From NCBI GenBank assembly GCA_963575645.1, contig OY754468.1, forward strand, positions 24,700,465-24,764,464: 64,000 nt of DNA, given 5' to 3'. This DNA comes from Xanthostigma xanthostigma (taxonomy: Eukaryota > Arthropoda > Insecta > Raphidioptera > Raphidiidae). This document shows positions 13,126 to 24,963 of the stretch, in pieces. The stretch's first letter is position 1. Each line of letters starts with the position of its first letter. The position numbers were made by a program, and so were the translations under genes. Below the pieces are notes generated by a model. The model was not told the origin of the DNA and did no database searches. It saw nothing but the letters and a program-made list of their open reading frames with translations.

Positions 13126-16100
13126 TACCAAAATTATATACAGTGCATATTATATAGTTTTATAAAGAGGCTGATATATATTTGTAAAGCGACTAAATTT
13201 ACAATTCGACTGCGTCATATATATAAATATTGCAATCATAGCTAGGTTGCCGAATCCTGATAGCAAAAACCAAAAACACAGGCTCAACTTTAAAATTTAT
13301 TTTATTAAAGATGTCAATTAAATAATTTTCACTTTTCAATTTTTGAACTGCTTGAAATAAAAAAAAATTATATAATTACATGTTTCTCGATTGTTTCGTG
13401 TGAAATCATTTTGAACGTACAAGTTTTCTGGTGTTTGACGAACCTCGATGTACTGAAACGGTATAATTTTCGAGTACAAACAGACTCATTTGTTTTCCGA
13501 ACAATATACAATTTTCAATTTGGAAAAATTTCATTCGATATTTGCTACCGACATTGCGCAATCCAATTCTAATATATGTAACATATCTCACAATTCTTGA
13601 ATAGTTGACAGATCAGTCTACACAACTACTATTTCTACAAATTCGCAAATATTTCCAAATTATCGTAATGTAAGAATAATATTTATGCTATTTACATTTT
13701 ACGTAACTAATGTTTAGACTGTCGGTGCAGCTTTCGTCAAATATTGAAATTGATTTATGCCTGAAAATTAGTTTTGACGAAATATTTTTTTGATATTGTA
13801 ATTATTTTGATATCTGATAGAGAACTGCAAATCGGATGATTTAGAAATCTCTAGAAATTAAAAATGTTTTACCTATTAGCTGTAATTTTGGCAGTTTTAT
13901 CAGTTCTTAAAAAAATCAAATATTAAGTTTACTGGCAGTTATGTAAGTATTAACAGTGAACATTACTTTGTTAGAAATCAATAATAAACACAAAAAATAT
14001 ATATTAGGTCTGGGTATATCCGCGAGTTGCAGAAATTATGTTAGTTCAGATTAATTTTATCTTAAACATTAATGCTTGTTTTTGGGGTTATCAAGGTTTA
14101 AAATGCAGTGTGAATAAAAGCAATATTTTAAAAGATTTCACAAAAAAGTTGTCGGATTTAACACGGTTAACATTCATGCAGTGTGAATAAAAGCTTAATG
14201 CTAACCGGTTCCACAAAGGTTAAATGCCTTAAAAATAGTAAATAAAGTGGTTTGCGCTAGCTTGAATCACAAAACGTAATTGAAACATGCCTCCGTGCTT
14301 GGGTTGGGAATCATTTGGATACGTTCGCTTGTAACCTCGGTTGTCATTTGTCTATAATCTAACTACCTTAGTGCAATATGTTTTAATGGCACGCATACAC
14401 CAATACCAAAACAAAATTCAATTATTCGGACAAAAAAAAACGCACACCGAAGAAGAGCTGCTCGTAATACCAATAAACACAGCTCACTGAAAAATTCGTT
14501 TAGATGGAGAATAGAACCAATTTCATGCTGAAAACAGTTAGCTGATTAAAAGTAACGTAAAGCACATTCCCCATTTTACTAGGGAATTCGGTCTGTTATT
14601 GTACATAGGTGATTTCTATTTCACGTGTTTCTAGTGTTGTCTTTTGCATAAAAATGATGTTACTTTAGAAATCGATTCAGGGATAAGATGTTCTTAAACC
14701 GAGCTAAAGTTAATTTAATAGTTTTACTTACTTATTGACATCAGTATTGATGAGGCAATGTGTTTGTTTCTTTACGATGATTAATTTTGGCTCTGTAGAA
14801 AAGTTATTTATGAAAAAATATCGGCTCCTATACCAATGCTAAACTTTAGAGAAAACAGTCTCCTTTTATAAATTGCAATGAACAATTCTTATTTTTATAC
14901 GTACGAATACCAAACAGATCTAGTATTTTTCATTGTATTTTGAAATATATCATAGTAATTTATGATGCAGAGGGTGATAAATAATATATTGATCGGTGTA
15001 TTGTTCGTGTTTTAATGATATTTTCAAGGTCGTATTTAAAAAACATATTATTATGAATCACAATTATATATATTGCTTGTAATTAATGACAAAGCTTATC
15101 ACTTTATCAGTACTCAGTTTTCAATTTGTCGTAAATTTTTGAACGGTTTGTCATTTTTCCAGTTATTTTATCTTTCTACAATCAGCAGTTGTTTATCATT
15201 CAATAAGTTATAAGATGATGTTTTTGGTTATTTTTAGTATAAAAAATTTATATTTCATACTCGAACAACGAAAAACAAGTTTCCTTGATAAATATGTTTT
15301 AGGTAAAAAGTTTATCAGTTTGATATGTTTTCTATTTTACTATTCTTAGTTTATAGGAACTTTTGCCGTTGGTCCGCTCGAGAATTTTTTTGAAAATTAA
15401 ATCATAGATATCGATTAAAGAAAAGACTTCTGAGGTTTTGGATATTTTTTCCATATTACTAGTGAATTGACTTTTGCCGTTTGAAATACTTTCGAAAATT
15501 AAATCACATCACTTATTCAATTACTTATAAGTTTTTTGATACTATATAATCGCCAATTCGAGGAATTTTCCCTATAATCTTTAATATATTATGTAACAAT
15601 GTGAAGCACACTTAAATTATATAAATGTTCGATAAAGAATTTGATGTAGATATAATTTCCCTTGTTCAATGATTTTAGATAATAAATTATAAGTTTGTAA
15701 ATGTAAATTTATTAAGTGTTTTATCGTAGACATGAGCTTACGAGAGATAATTTTCGGTATTAAGTATTGGCAATTTCTAAAACACAAGTCAACTAGCACT
15801 TACATTTTTGTGTATTTTTGTGTTCGTGGATCAATTTTTATTATCTTAATTGTATCTTTAACACTAATAGATATGGGTTATCATATAGAGCCGAATTTAC
15901 TTTTATACTGTTTGTAAACTAATCGAAAATTTACCTTTTTTTTTGGATCAATCACACGAAAACATGAGTAATAATCGTAGTAATCTGTAGTCTTTACAGC
16001 ATATTCTGGCTTTAGCGCTGCTGTTCTATTTCTGTTCGAACTTTAGACATTTCGTCATAAAATTCGCATCACTGTAGTGCCAGGCATGTCTATGTTTTTT

Positions 16101-16264
16101 TCCCTTAAAAATGTGTTATTCATCTATTTTTCTTATATTATACATAATATTTATGATCTCAATATAATAATAATAATGAATTTATTAATTAGATCTTCAG
16201 CAAAGATATATAACAAGTCAAAATACATTAAAATAATATTAAAATATTTAAAATTATGTAAAAT
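13126..16264. other. AT-rich non-genic stretch
   Basis: The word ATGCAGTGTGAATAAAAGC occurs twice (about 14103 and 14174) as a short direct repeat, suggesting a small non-autonomous element. Reading frames at 13406-13591, 15617-15799, 15732-15917 and 16077-16274 look fortuitous. Confidence 0.4.
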
Positions 16265-17230
16265 TGCTGTATAGATCATCCAGATTGTAGGGTGCAAGAT
16301 CTATAAGAATTTGTTTAAGTTCATATTTTAATTTTGTGTCAGGTAATTGTATTAAGTTTTTAGGTATATATTATTGCAAATTTTGACTATTATATTGTGA
16401 TTATTATTGTGGACGGCGCATATTGAAATTTGAATATAATTTAAATAATTTTTTTTCTGGTATCGTGCATATGTTTATTTGATCTATTTTCAAAGTAGTC
16501 TTTAGGCTTTTTATAAAACATTACACATTTTAATATTTTGTATTTGTGACCGTTAATATTTTGTATTTTCTAAAATATGGTTTACAACTTTCTCTGTTGG
16601 AAATTTTTGCAATTATTCTGACGATTTTTTTCCGTGTAATTAATATTTGCTTGTTTTTATTTGTACTACCCCAAACTTCGACTCCATAGCTAATAATAGA
16701 ATGTATAAATGCATGATATACCTGTAATATTTTCGCTAACTATAGTGTTCTTAATTGTATTAGGTATACATTTTTATTTAGCTTATTGTTTACTTTTTCA
16801 ATTTGTTCCTTCCAGCTTAATTTCCGATCAATCGTTAATCCTATGAAAGTTATACTTTGAGATATTTTAATAGTATTGTGATTTTAACGTATGAGTTCTT
16901 TGATTCCATTTCCATATGTACCCAGCTTTAACGCCTGTGTTTTCTCTGGGTTAACTATTAGTCCATTATTGTCAAACCATTTTTTTAATTGTGTCAGGCC
17001 ATCATCTACATCACTATTCAATTGTTCTTTATTTTTTGATGTTATAAGTATGGTCGTATCATCTGCGAACATGACCGATCGAAATGGTATATGTTGTGGG
17101 AAATCATTCGTATATAGTCAATATAACGGGCCTAGGATAGATCCCTGAGGTACTCCCATTTCTACTTTCCTCCATTCTGATCTCGTTGATACCTCAATGC
17201 CGTTTTCAACTGTTGTTAAGAACATATATC
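16265..17230 (-). pseudogene. Non-LTR retrotransposon (LINE) reverse transcriptase fragment, decayed
   Basis: Reading the - strand from about 17200, the frame encodes EMGVPQGSILGPLY, then a stop, then a stretch leading into the FADD catalytic motif. This is followed by the conserved FIGLTIDRKLSW and YGVEVWGS motifs, and near 16300 by KYELKQILIDLAPYNLDDLY. Together these are the palm, thumb and C-terminal segments of a Jockey/CR1-like ORF2. Several in-frame stops and frameshifts, and the missing endonuclease and N-terminal RT, show a 5'-truncated dead copy. The longest intact piece is 16884-17072. Confidence 0.9.
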
Positions 17231-19314
17231 TCCAATAAAATGTGTCCTGGCATCTAGTTTTTAAATTTCATTTCAAAAAGTAGCAAAACAGACAGATTAT
17301 TTCTTATATTTATTGTTAACGTGCCTATAGGCTGTTTTTTTTACTCTTTAATTAATAACACTAAGACTTATTATTATAGCGTCATTTTAATTAATTGTTC
17401 TGATTTATGTTTTTAAATCCTGATTTCCGTGCATTTAAATAGATTCCCTTCTTTTCGTCAAATATATACATATATGGCAATCCTAGTCACATTGTAAAAA
17501 ATAACGTTTGTCGCTTATTTAGAAATATAGCTCTGAGAAAACGTAGAGTACAAGGAAAATTGTGTCCCTTATGTTTTTATTACGAAATATTTTTTTAAAA
17601 TATGGGATATATTGTAGTATAAGAAACAACATTAATTAGTGATAAATAATAATTTGTCATTTTGATCTCAAAATTTATCCTCAGAATATTTGTAAATGAA
17701 TAATTAAAAACTTTTGGCTTATTGTAAAATTTTATTGTAAAGGTATTTCGATATTAGAGTAACTGAAGTTAACTGTTGAAATTTAATGAAAGTCAATATA
17801 TATATAAAATTATAATAATTTGTATGACGTTAGCGATTTTTTTATCAATCTTATTTCTAAACGGTTATTGTATATTCATATTATGTATTATACTCTAGGA
17901 GTCCTAATATTGCCGAAGTCATATTGTACCTAATATTCTAAGGGCATATCCAGTGCGAAAAAAACTATTTCATCTGGGACAAAAATTGTAAATATGGTGT
18001 TCTTTTGAGATTCTTTCTTTTATAATATTTATTATTTCTATTTTTTTTAATAAATAACGTGATCAGCAACTCTGGCTATATGCACGACGCACGTACATAC
18101 ATAGTAATTATAAAAAATGTATTAATAATTTGAGGTATTTAGGTCAAATCGAAGATTTCGTAAGACATCCGTTGTTAAGATTTTTTTATAACTAATCAAT
18201 TAATTCAGTTAACTTACAAGACATAATTTATTGTTATGTAGAACAATAATTATTCATTTTGCTTTTTTTCCTTTATTTAAGTAAACTATTTTAAGTGTAA
18301 TTTAGACTCGGAAAATTCTTAATGTAGGATGTAGTAGGTATCGCAATGGAATTTTCCGTTAACTAACGGTATCATATTTTTAACTTAGTTGTAAGTAATT
18401 TAAGTAAAGAAAATTATACGGAATATAATATTAATAAGAATTTTAGCTAGTATCTTTTAAAATTTGTAATTTTGTTGTAAGGCCTAGACAAAGTGATATC
18501 GTGCTAACTAATACCTTTTCTATGTCTATTTTGCACTATTACAATCAGAAAATCATGTTATTGGAATTTACTGTGCTTAGTTGATTTATAAAAAAAAATT
18601 AAATTCTGTTCAAATATGTTATCTAACAACTGTTTTAAAAAAAGTTTCATTGAAATGGGTTATGTTGTGAATTTAGAAGTTTAGGCGATTTGTTGGTTTC
18701 ATTGACTCGAATTTTGAGAATGTATTTGGAAAAATTTACTTTTTACTGGAATTAGTATATTTCAAGTAATTTATTGGTTAAATAAATATGTACTTATAAT
18801 AAATCCTGAAACGTTTTTTATCAGGAACAATTAGCTTTTATAAACCACAATCCTGATACACATTTTCTTTTCATGTCGATTTTTGATTAGTCATGTTTTT
18901 TGTATCTACCTATAACCTAAGTACTGTTTAACTTTTAATTAAGATTGGGAAATTTTACAGGTGACCATATATTAAACCAGTGGGAGTATATACCCAAGTA
19001 ATTCAAGAATTACAAGGCGCGAAATTTTACGTCATATACCCCGGTGTTTTGCTTGAAAATCGGTGTATATATTTAACGACACTTGGAGAATAATATAGTA
19101 TAACTTAATTTACTTATTCTAAGTAAAAATAACAGTTGAAAATAATGAAACACAGAAAGGAAAATATAATTTTAATAAATTCATGGTTCTCTATGTAATA
19201 TGTTATTGTGTCATGCAAAAATTAAACATAACTAACATCTTCAGAACAAAAGAATAACAGATTTGTTTTCAAAATATTTCTGAAATTATGAGTTTAGAAA
19301 AAAAAATTCATAAC
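17231..19314. other. AT-rich non-genic stretch
   Basis: No gene or bounded element recognised. The stretch leads directly into the NRF-1-site repeat array. Confidence 0.45.
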
Positions 19315-19980
19315 TTTCTTGTAAAAACAGATAGAAAAATAAACCGTTATGAAAAGTACCCAATTATTATATAAAAACAACTTTATAACATATATGTGCC
19401 GACTTTAGCTCAAAGAATTTTTTACAAAACTTTCTTTAAAATAGAATAATAAAACATTATAAAAAGTACACCATTATTATATAAAAAACAACGATGGCAT
19501 GTATCTCTTTTGCGCATGCGCCGATTTTTCCCAAAAATTATACAAAACTCTTGTAAAAATAGATCGAATAATGAACTGTTATGAGAAGTATACCATTGTT
19601 ATATACAAACAACTTTATAACTTATACCTCTTCTGCGCATGCGCCGACTTTCCCTCAAATACATTTTACAAAACTTTCTTGTAAAGTAGTATAATAAAAC
19701 ATTATAAAAAGTACACCATTATTATATAAAAAACAACTATGGCTTGTATCTCTTTTGCGCATGCGCCGATTTTTCCCAAAAATTATACAAAACTCTTGTA
19801 AAAATAAATCGAATAATAAACTGTTATGAAAAGTATACCGTTGTTATATACAAACAACTTTATAACTTATACCTCTTCTGCGCATGCGCCGACTTTCCGT
19901 CAAAAAACATTTTAGAAAACTTTCTTGTAAAGTAGAATAATAAAACATTATAAAAAGTACACCATTATTATATAAAAAAA
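19315..19980. repeat. Tandem repeat of ~122 bp (5-6 copies) carrying TGCGCATGCGCC palindromes
   Basis: Units read roughly: TACAAAACTTTCTTGTAAA, an ATAATAAAAC stretch, a CCATTATTATATAAAAAAC stretch, then CTCTTYTGCGCATGCGCCGA. The palindrome TGCGCATGCGCC occurs at 19511-19522, 19634-19645, 19756-19767 and 19879-19890 (spacing 123, 122, 123). Alternate units are more alike, giving a ~245-bp higher-order period. The palindrome equals the NRF-1 (insect ewg) consensus. Fortuitous frames (19499-19684, 19744-19935) repeat the same peptide and are not genes. Confidence 0.9.
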
Positions 19981-20154
19981 TTGGTTGTCTGTAAAGTCGG
20001 TTTACGGACGATAGTTTTACGTGATAACGTATTCCGCTCGAATATCATATTTAATAATACATTACTGCGCTCTCGCTCTCGTTATGGAACGTTACACTTT
20101 TTCGTGCGTGCAGCTGGTGTTTCATCAATTTATAAGACGTATCACGTCAAAAAC
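19981..20154. repeat. Leader between the 122-bp and 120-bp arrays
   Basis: A single-copy stretch begins TTGGTTGTCTGTAAAGTCGG and passes through GCGCTCTCGCTCTCGTTATG before the first 120-bp unit. It is richer in CpG than its surroundings. It probably belongs to the same compound element as the arrays. No function assigned. Confidence 0.5.
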
Positions 20155-23100
20155 TTAGTCACCATCTTTAGAAGTCCGCCATATTGGATTTAGAGTGACG
20201 TCACTTTATTTTTCGAGTTATTCTCAGCAAGCCCTTTCATTTGATACCTATATTGTAAGAAAGCATAATAAAATTAGTCCGCCATCTTTAGAACTCCGCC
20301 GTATTGGATTTAGAGTGACGTCACTTTATGTTTCGAGTTATTTTCAGCAAGCCCTTTCATTTGATACCCATATTGTAGGAAAGCATAATAAAATTAGTCC
20401 GCCATCTTTAGAAGTCCGCCATATTGGATTTAGAGTAATGTCACTTTATTTTTCGAGTTATTCTCAGCAAGCCCTTTCATTTGATACCCATATTGTAGGA
20501 AAACATAATAAAATTAGTCCGCCATCTTTAGAAGTCCGCCATATTGGATTTAGAGTGACGTCACTTTATGTTTCGAGTTACTCTCAGCAAGCCCTTTCAT
20601 TTGATACCCATATTGTAGGAAAGCATAATAAAATTAGTCCGCCATCTTTAGAAGTCCGCCATATTGGATTTAGAGTAATGTCACTTTATTTTTCGAGTTA
20701 TTCTCAGCAAGCCCTTTCATTTGATACCCATATTGTAGGAAAACATAATAAAATTAGTCCGCCATCTTTAGAAGTCCGCCATATTGGATGTAGAGTGACG
20801 TCACTTTATTTTTCGAGTTATTCTCAGCAAGCCCTTTCATTTGATACCCATATTGTAGGAAAGCATAATAAAATTAGTCCGCCATCTTTAGAAGTCCGCC
20901 ATATTGGATTTAGAGTGACGTCACTTTATTTTTCGAGATATTCTCAGCAAGCCCTTTCATTTGATACCCATATTGTTGGAAAGCATAATAAAATTAGTCC
21001 GCCATCTTTAGAAGTCCGCCATATTGGATTTAGAGTAATGTCACTTTATTTTTCGAGTTATTCTCAGCAAGCCCTTTCATTTGATACCCATATTGTAGGA
21101 AAACATAATAAAATTAGTCCGCCATCTTTAGAAGTCCGCCATATTGGATTTAGAGTAATGTCACTTTATTTTTCGAGTTATTCTCAGCAAGCCCTTTCAT
21201 TTGATACCCATATTGTAGGAAAACATAATAAAATTAGTCCGCCATCTTTAGAAGTCCGCCATATTGGATGTAGAGTGACGTCACTTTATTTTTCGAGTTA
21301 TTCTCAGCAAGCCCTTTCATTTGATACCCATATTGTAGGAAAGCATAATAAAATTAGTCCGCCATCTTTAGAAGTCCGCCATATTGGATTTAGAGTGACG
21401 TCACTTTATTTTTCGAGTTATTCTCAGCAAGCCCTTTCATTTGATACCCATATTGTAGGAAAACATAATAAAATTAGTCCGCCATCTTTGGAAGTCCGCC
21501 ATATTGGATGTAGAGTGACGTCACTTTATTTTTCGAGTTATTCTCAGAAAGCCCTTTCATTTGATACCCATATTGTAGGAAAGCATAATAAAATTAGTCC
21601 GCCATCTTTAGAAGTCCGCCATATTGGATTTAGCGTAATGTCACTTTATTTTTCGAGTTATTCTCAGCAAGCCCTTTCATTTGATACCCATATTGTAGGA
21701 AAGCATAATAAAATTAGTCCGCCATCTTTAGAAGTCCGCCATATTGGATTTAGAGTGACGTAACTTTATGTTTCGAGTTATTCTCAGCAAGCCCTTTCAT
21801 TTGATACCCATATTGTAGGAAAGCATAATAAAATTAGTCTGCCATCTTTAGAAGTCCGCCATATTGGATTTAGAGTGACGTCACTTTATGTTTCGAGTTA
21901 CTCTCAGCAAGCCCTTTCATTTGATACCCATATTGTAGGAAAGCATAATAAAATTAGTCCGCCATCTTTAGAAGTCCGCCATATTGGATTTAGAGTTATG
22001 TCACTTTATTTTTCGAGTTATTCTCAGCAAGCCCTTTCATTTGATACCCATATTGTAGGAAAACATAATAAAATTAGTCCGCCATCTTTAGAAGTCCGCC
22101 ATATTGGATGTAGAGTGACGTCACTTTATTTTTCGAGTTATTCTCAGCAAGCCCTTTCATTTGATACCCATATTGTAGGAAAGCATAATAAAATTATTCC
22201 GCCATCTTTAGAAGTCCGCCATATTGGATTTAGAGTGACGTCACTTTATTTTTCGAGTTATTTTCAGCAAGCCCTTTCATTTGATACCCATATTGTTGGA
22301 AAGCATAATAAAATTAGTCCGCCATCTTTAGAAGTCCGCCATATTGGATTTAGAGTAATGTCACTTTATTTTTCGAGTTATTCTCAGCAAGCCCTTTCAT
22401 TTGATACCCATATTGTAGGAAAACATAATAAAATTAGTCCGCCATCTTTAGAAGTCCGCCATATTGGATTTAGAGTAATGTCACTTTATTTTTCGAGTTA
22501 TTCTCAGCAAGCCCTTTCATTTGATACCCATATTGTAGGAAAACATAATAAAATTAGTCCGCCATCTTTAGAAGTCCGCCATATTGGATTTAGAGTAATG
22601 TTACTTTATTTTTCGAGTTATTCTCAGCAAGCCCTTTCATTTGATACCCATATTGTAGGAAAGCATAATAAAATTAGTCCGCCATCTTTAGAAGTCCGCC
22701 AATTGGATTTAGAGTGACGTCACTTTATGTTTCGAGTTACTTTCAGCAAGCCCTTTCATTTGATACCCATATTGTAGTAAAGCATAATAAAATTAGTCCG
22801 CCATCTTTAGAAGTCCGCCATATTGGATTTAGAGTAATGTCACTTTATTTTTCGAGTTATTCTCAGCAAGCCCTTTCATTTGATACCCATGTTGAAGAAA
22901 AACATAATTAAATTAGTCCGCCATCTTTAGAAGTCCGCCATATTGGATGTAGAGTCACGTCACTTTATTTTTCGAGTTATTCTCAGCAAGCCCTTTCATT
23001 TGATACCCGTATTGTAGGAAAGCATAATAAAATTAGTCCGCCATCTTTAGAAGTCCGCCATATTGGATTTAGAGTGACGTCACTTTATTTTTCGAGTTAT

Positions 23101-24763
23101 TCTCAGCAAGCCCTTTCATTTGATACCCATATTGCTGGAAAGCATAATAAAATTAGTCCACCATCTTTAGAAGTCCGCCATATTGGATTTAGAGTAATGT
23201 CACTTTATTTTTCGAGTTATTCTCAGCAAGCCCTTTCATTTGATACCCATATTGTAGGAAAGCATAATAAAATTATTCCGCCATCTTTAGAAGTCCGCCA
23301 TATTGGATTTAGAGTGACGTCACTTTATTTTTCGAGTTATTTTCAGCAAGCCCTTTCATTTGATACCCATATTGTTGGAAAGCATAATAAAATTAGTCCG
23401 CCATCTTTAGAAGTCCGCCATATTGGATTTAGAGTAATGTCACTTTATTTTTCGAGTTATTCTCAGCAAGCCCTTTCATTTGATACCCATATTGTAGGAA
23501 AACATAATAAAATTAGTCCGCCATCTTTAGAAGTCCGCCATATTGGATGTAGAGTCACGTCACTTTATTTTTCGAGTTATTCTCAGCAAGCCCTTTCATT
23601 TGATACCCATATTGTAGGAAAGCATAATAAAATTAGTCCGCCATCTTTAGAAGTCCGCCATATTGGATTTAGAGTGACGTCACTTTATTTTTCGAGTTAT
23701 TCTCAGCAAGCCCTTTCATTTGATACCCATATTGTTGGAAAGCATAATAAAATTAGTCCACCATCTTTAGAAGTCCGCCATATTGGATTTAGAGTAATGT
23801 CACTTTATTTTTCGAGTTATTCTCAGCAAGCCCTTTCATTTGATACCCATATTGTAGGAAAACATAATAAAATTAGTCCGCCATCTTTAGAAGTCCGCCA
23901 TATTGGATTTAGAGTAATGTCACTTTATTTTTCGAGTTATTCTCAGCAAGCCCTTTCATTTGATACCCATATTGTTAGAAAGCATAATAAAATTAGTCCG
24001 CCATCTTTAGAAGTCCGCCATATTGGATTTAGAGTAATGTCACTTTATTTTTCGAGTTATTCTCAGCAAGCCCTTTCATTTGATACCCATATTGTTAGAA
24101 AGCATAATAAAATTAGTCCGCCATATTTAGAAGTCCGCCATATTGGATTTAAAGTAATGTCACTTTATTTTTCGAGTTATTCTCAGCAAGCCCTTTCATT
24201 TGATACCCATATTGTAGGAAAACATAATAAAATTAGTCCGCCATCTTTAGAAGTCCGCCATATTGGATGTAGAGTGACGTCACTTTATTTTTCGAGTTAT
24301 TCTCAGCAAGCCCTTTCATTTGATACCCATATTGTAGGAAAGCATAATAAAATTAGTCCGCCATCTTTAGAAGTCCGCCATATTGGATTTAGAGTGACGT
24401 CACTTTATTTTTCGAGTTATTCTCAGCAAGCCCTTTCATTTGATACCCATATTGTTGGAAAGCATAATAAAATTAGTCCGCCATCTTTAGAAGTCCGCCA
24501 TATTGGATTTAGAGTAATGTCACTTTATTTTTCGAGTTATTCTCAGCAAGCCCTTTCATTTGATACCCATATTGTAGGAAAACATAATAAAATTAGTCCG
24601 CCATCTTTAGAAGTCCGCGATATTGGATGTAGAGTGACGTCACTTTATTTTTCGAGTTATTCTCAGCAAGCCCTTTCATTTGATACCCATATTGTAGGAA
24701 AACATAATAAAATTAGTCCGCCATCTTTAGAATTCCGCCATATTGGATTTATAGTGACGTCAC
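20155..24763. repeat. 120-bp satellite array, ~38.4 units, with a 3-unit higher-order structure
   Basis: Each unit runs CCGCCATCTTTAGAAGTCCG, CCATATTGGATTTAGAGTGA, CGTCACTTTATTTTTCGAG and on through CAGCAAGCCCTTTCATTTGA to AAAATTAGT. Length is almost invariant at 120 bp; one unit has a single-base deletion near 22700. Variants at fixed positions (GTGACGTCAC or GTAATGTCAC; GGATTT or GGATGT; GGAAAGC or GGAAAAC; GTAGG or GTTGG) recur in order every three units in much of the array. CCGCCATCTTT and CCGCCATATTGG resemble YY1/Pho sites, and TGACGTCA is a CRE. Reading frames of 522, 280 and 578 codons run through the array because 120 is divisible by 3. Confidence 0.97.
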
Positions 24764-24963
24764 CGATTTTTCCCAAAAAATTTACAAAAACTTCTAGTAA
24801 AAATAGATAGAGTAAAAACCGTTTTAAAAACTATATTATTATTATATAAAACAACATTATAAGAGATATATTCTTTTACGCATGCGCCGATGTTCCCCAA
24901 AAACAATAGGCCACTTCATATTTGCATATCAAACATCCTCCCAAAATTTGGTTTCAATCCGCT
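24764..24963. repeat. Right flank of the compound satellite element
   Basis: Directly after the last 120-bp unit the sequence returns to the left-hand family: CGATTTTTCCCAAAAAATTT, a degenerate ACGCATGCGCCGA palindrome, then CTTCATATTTGCAT and ATTTGGTTTCAATCCGCTC. The last ~200 bp are repeated at 36707-36905 without any satellite, showing that the satellites sit inside a dispersed repeat. Confidence 0.8.

Noticed and set aside
16891-17148. 85-codon + strand frame
   Set aside because: It is the antisense of the LINE reverse transcriptase motif region.
20195-21763. 522-codon frame as a repetitive protein gene
   Set aside because: It is a satellite whose unit length is divisible by three. Variation is not synonymous-biased, the frame is broken elsewhere in the array, and no start or splice context is special.
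19315-24763. CRISPR array
   Set aside because: Units are contiguous 120-122-bp repeats with no unique spacers and the genome is eukaryotic.
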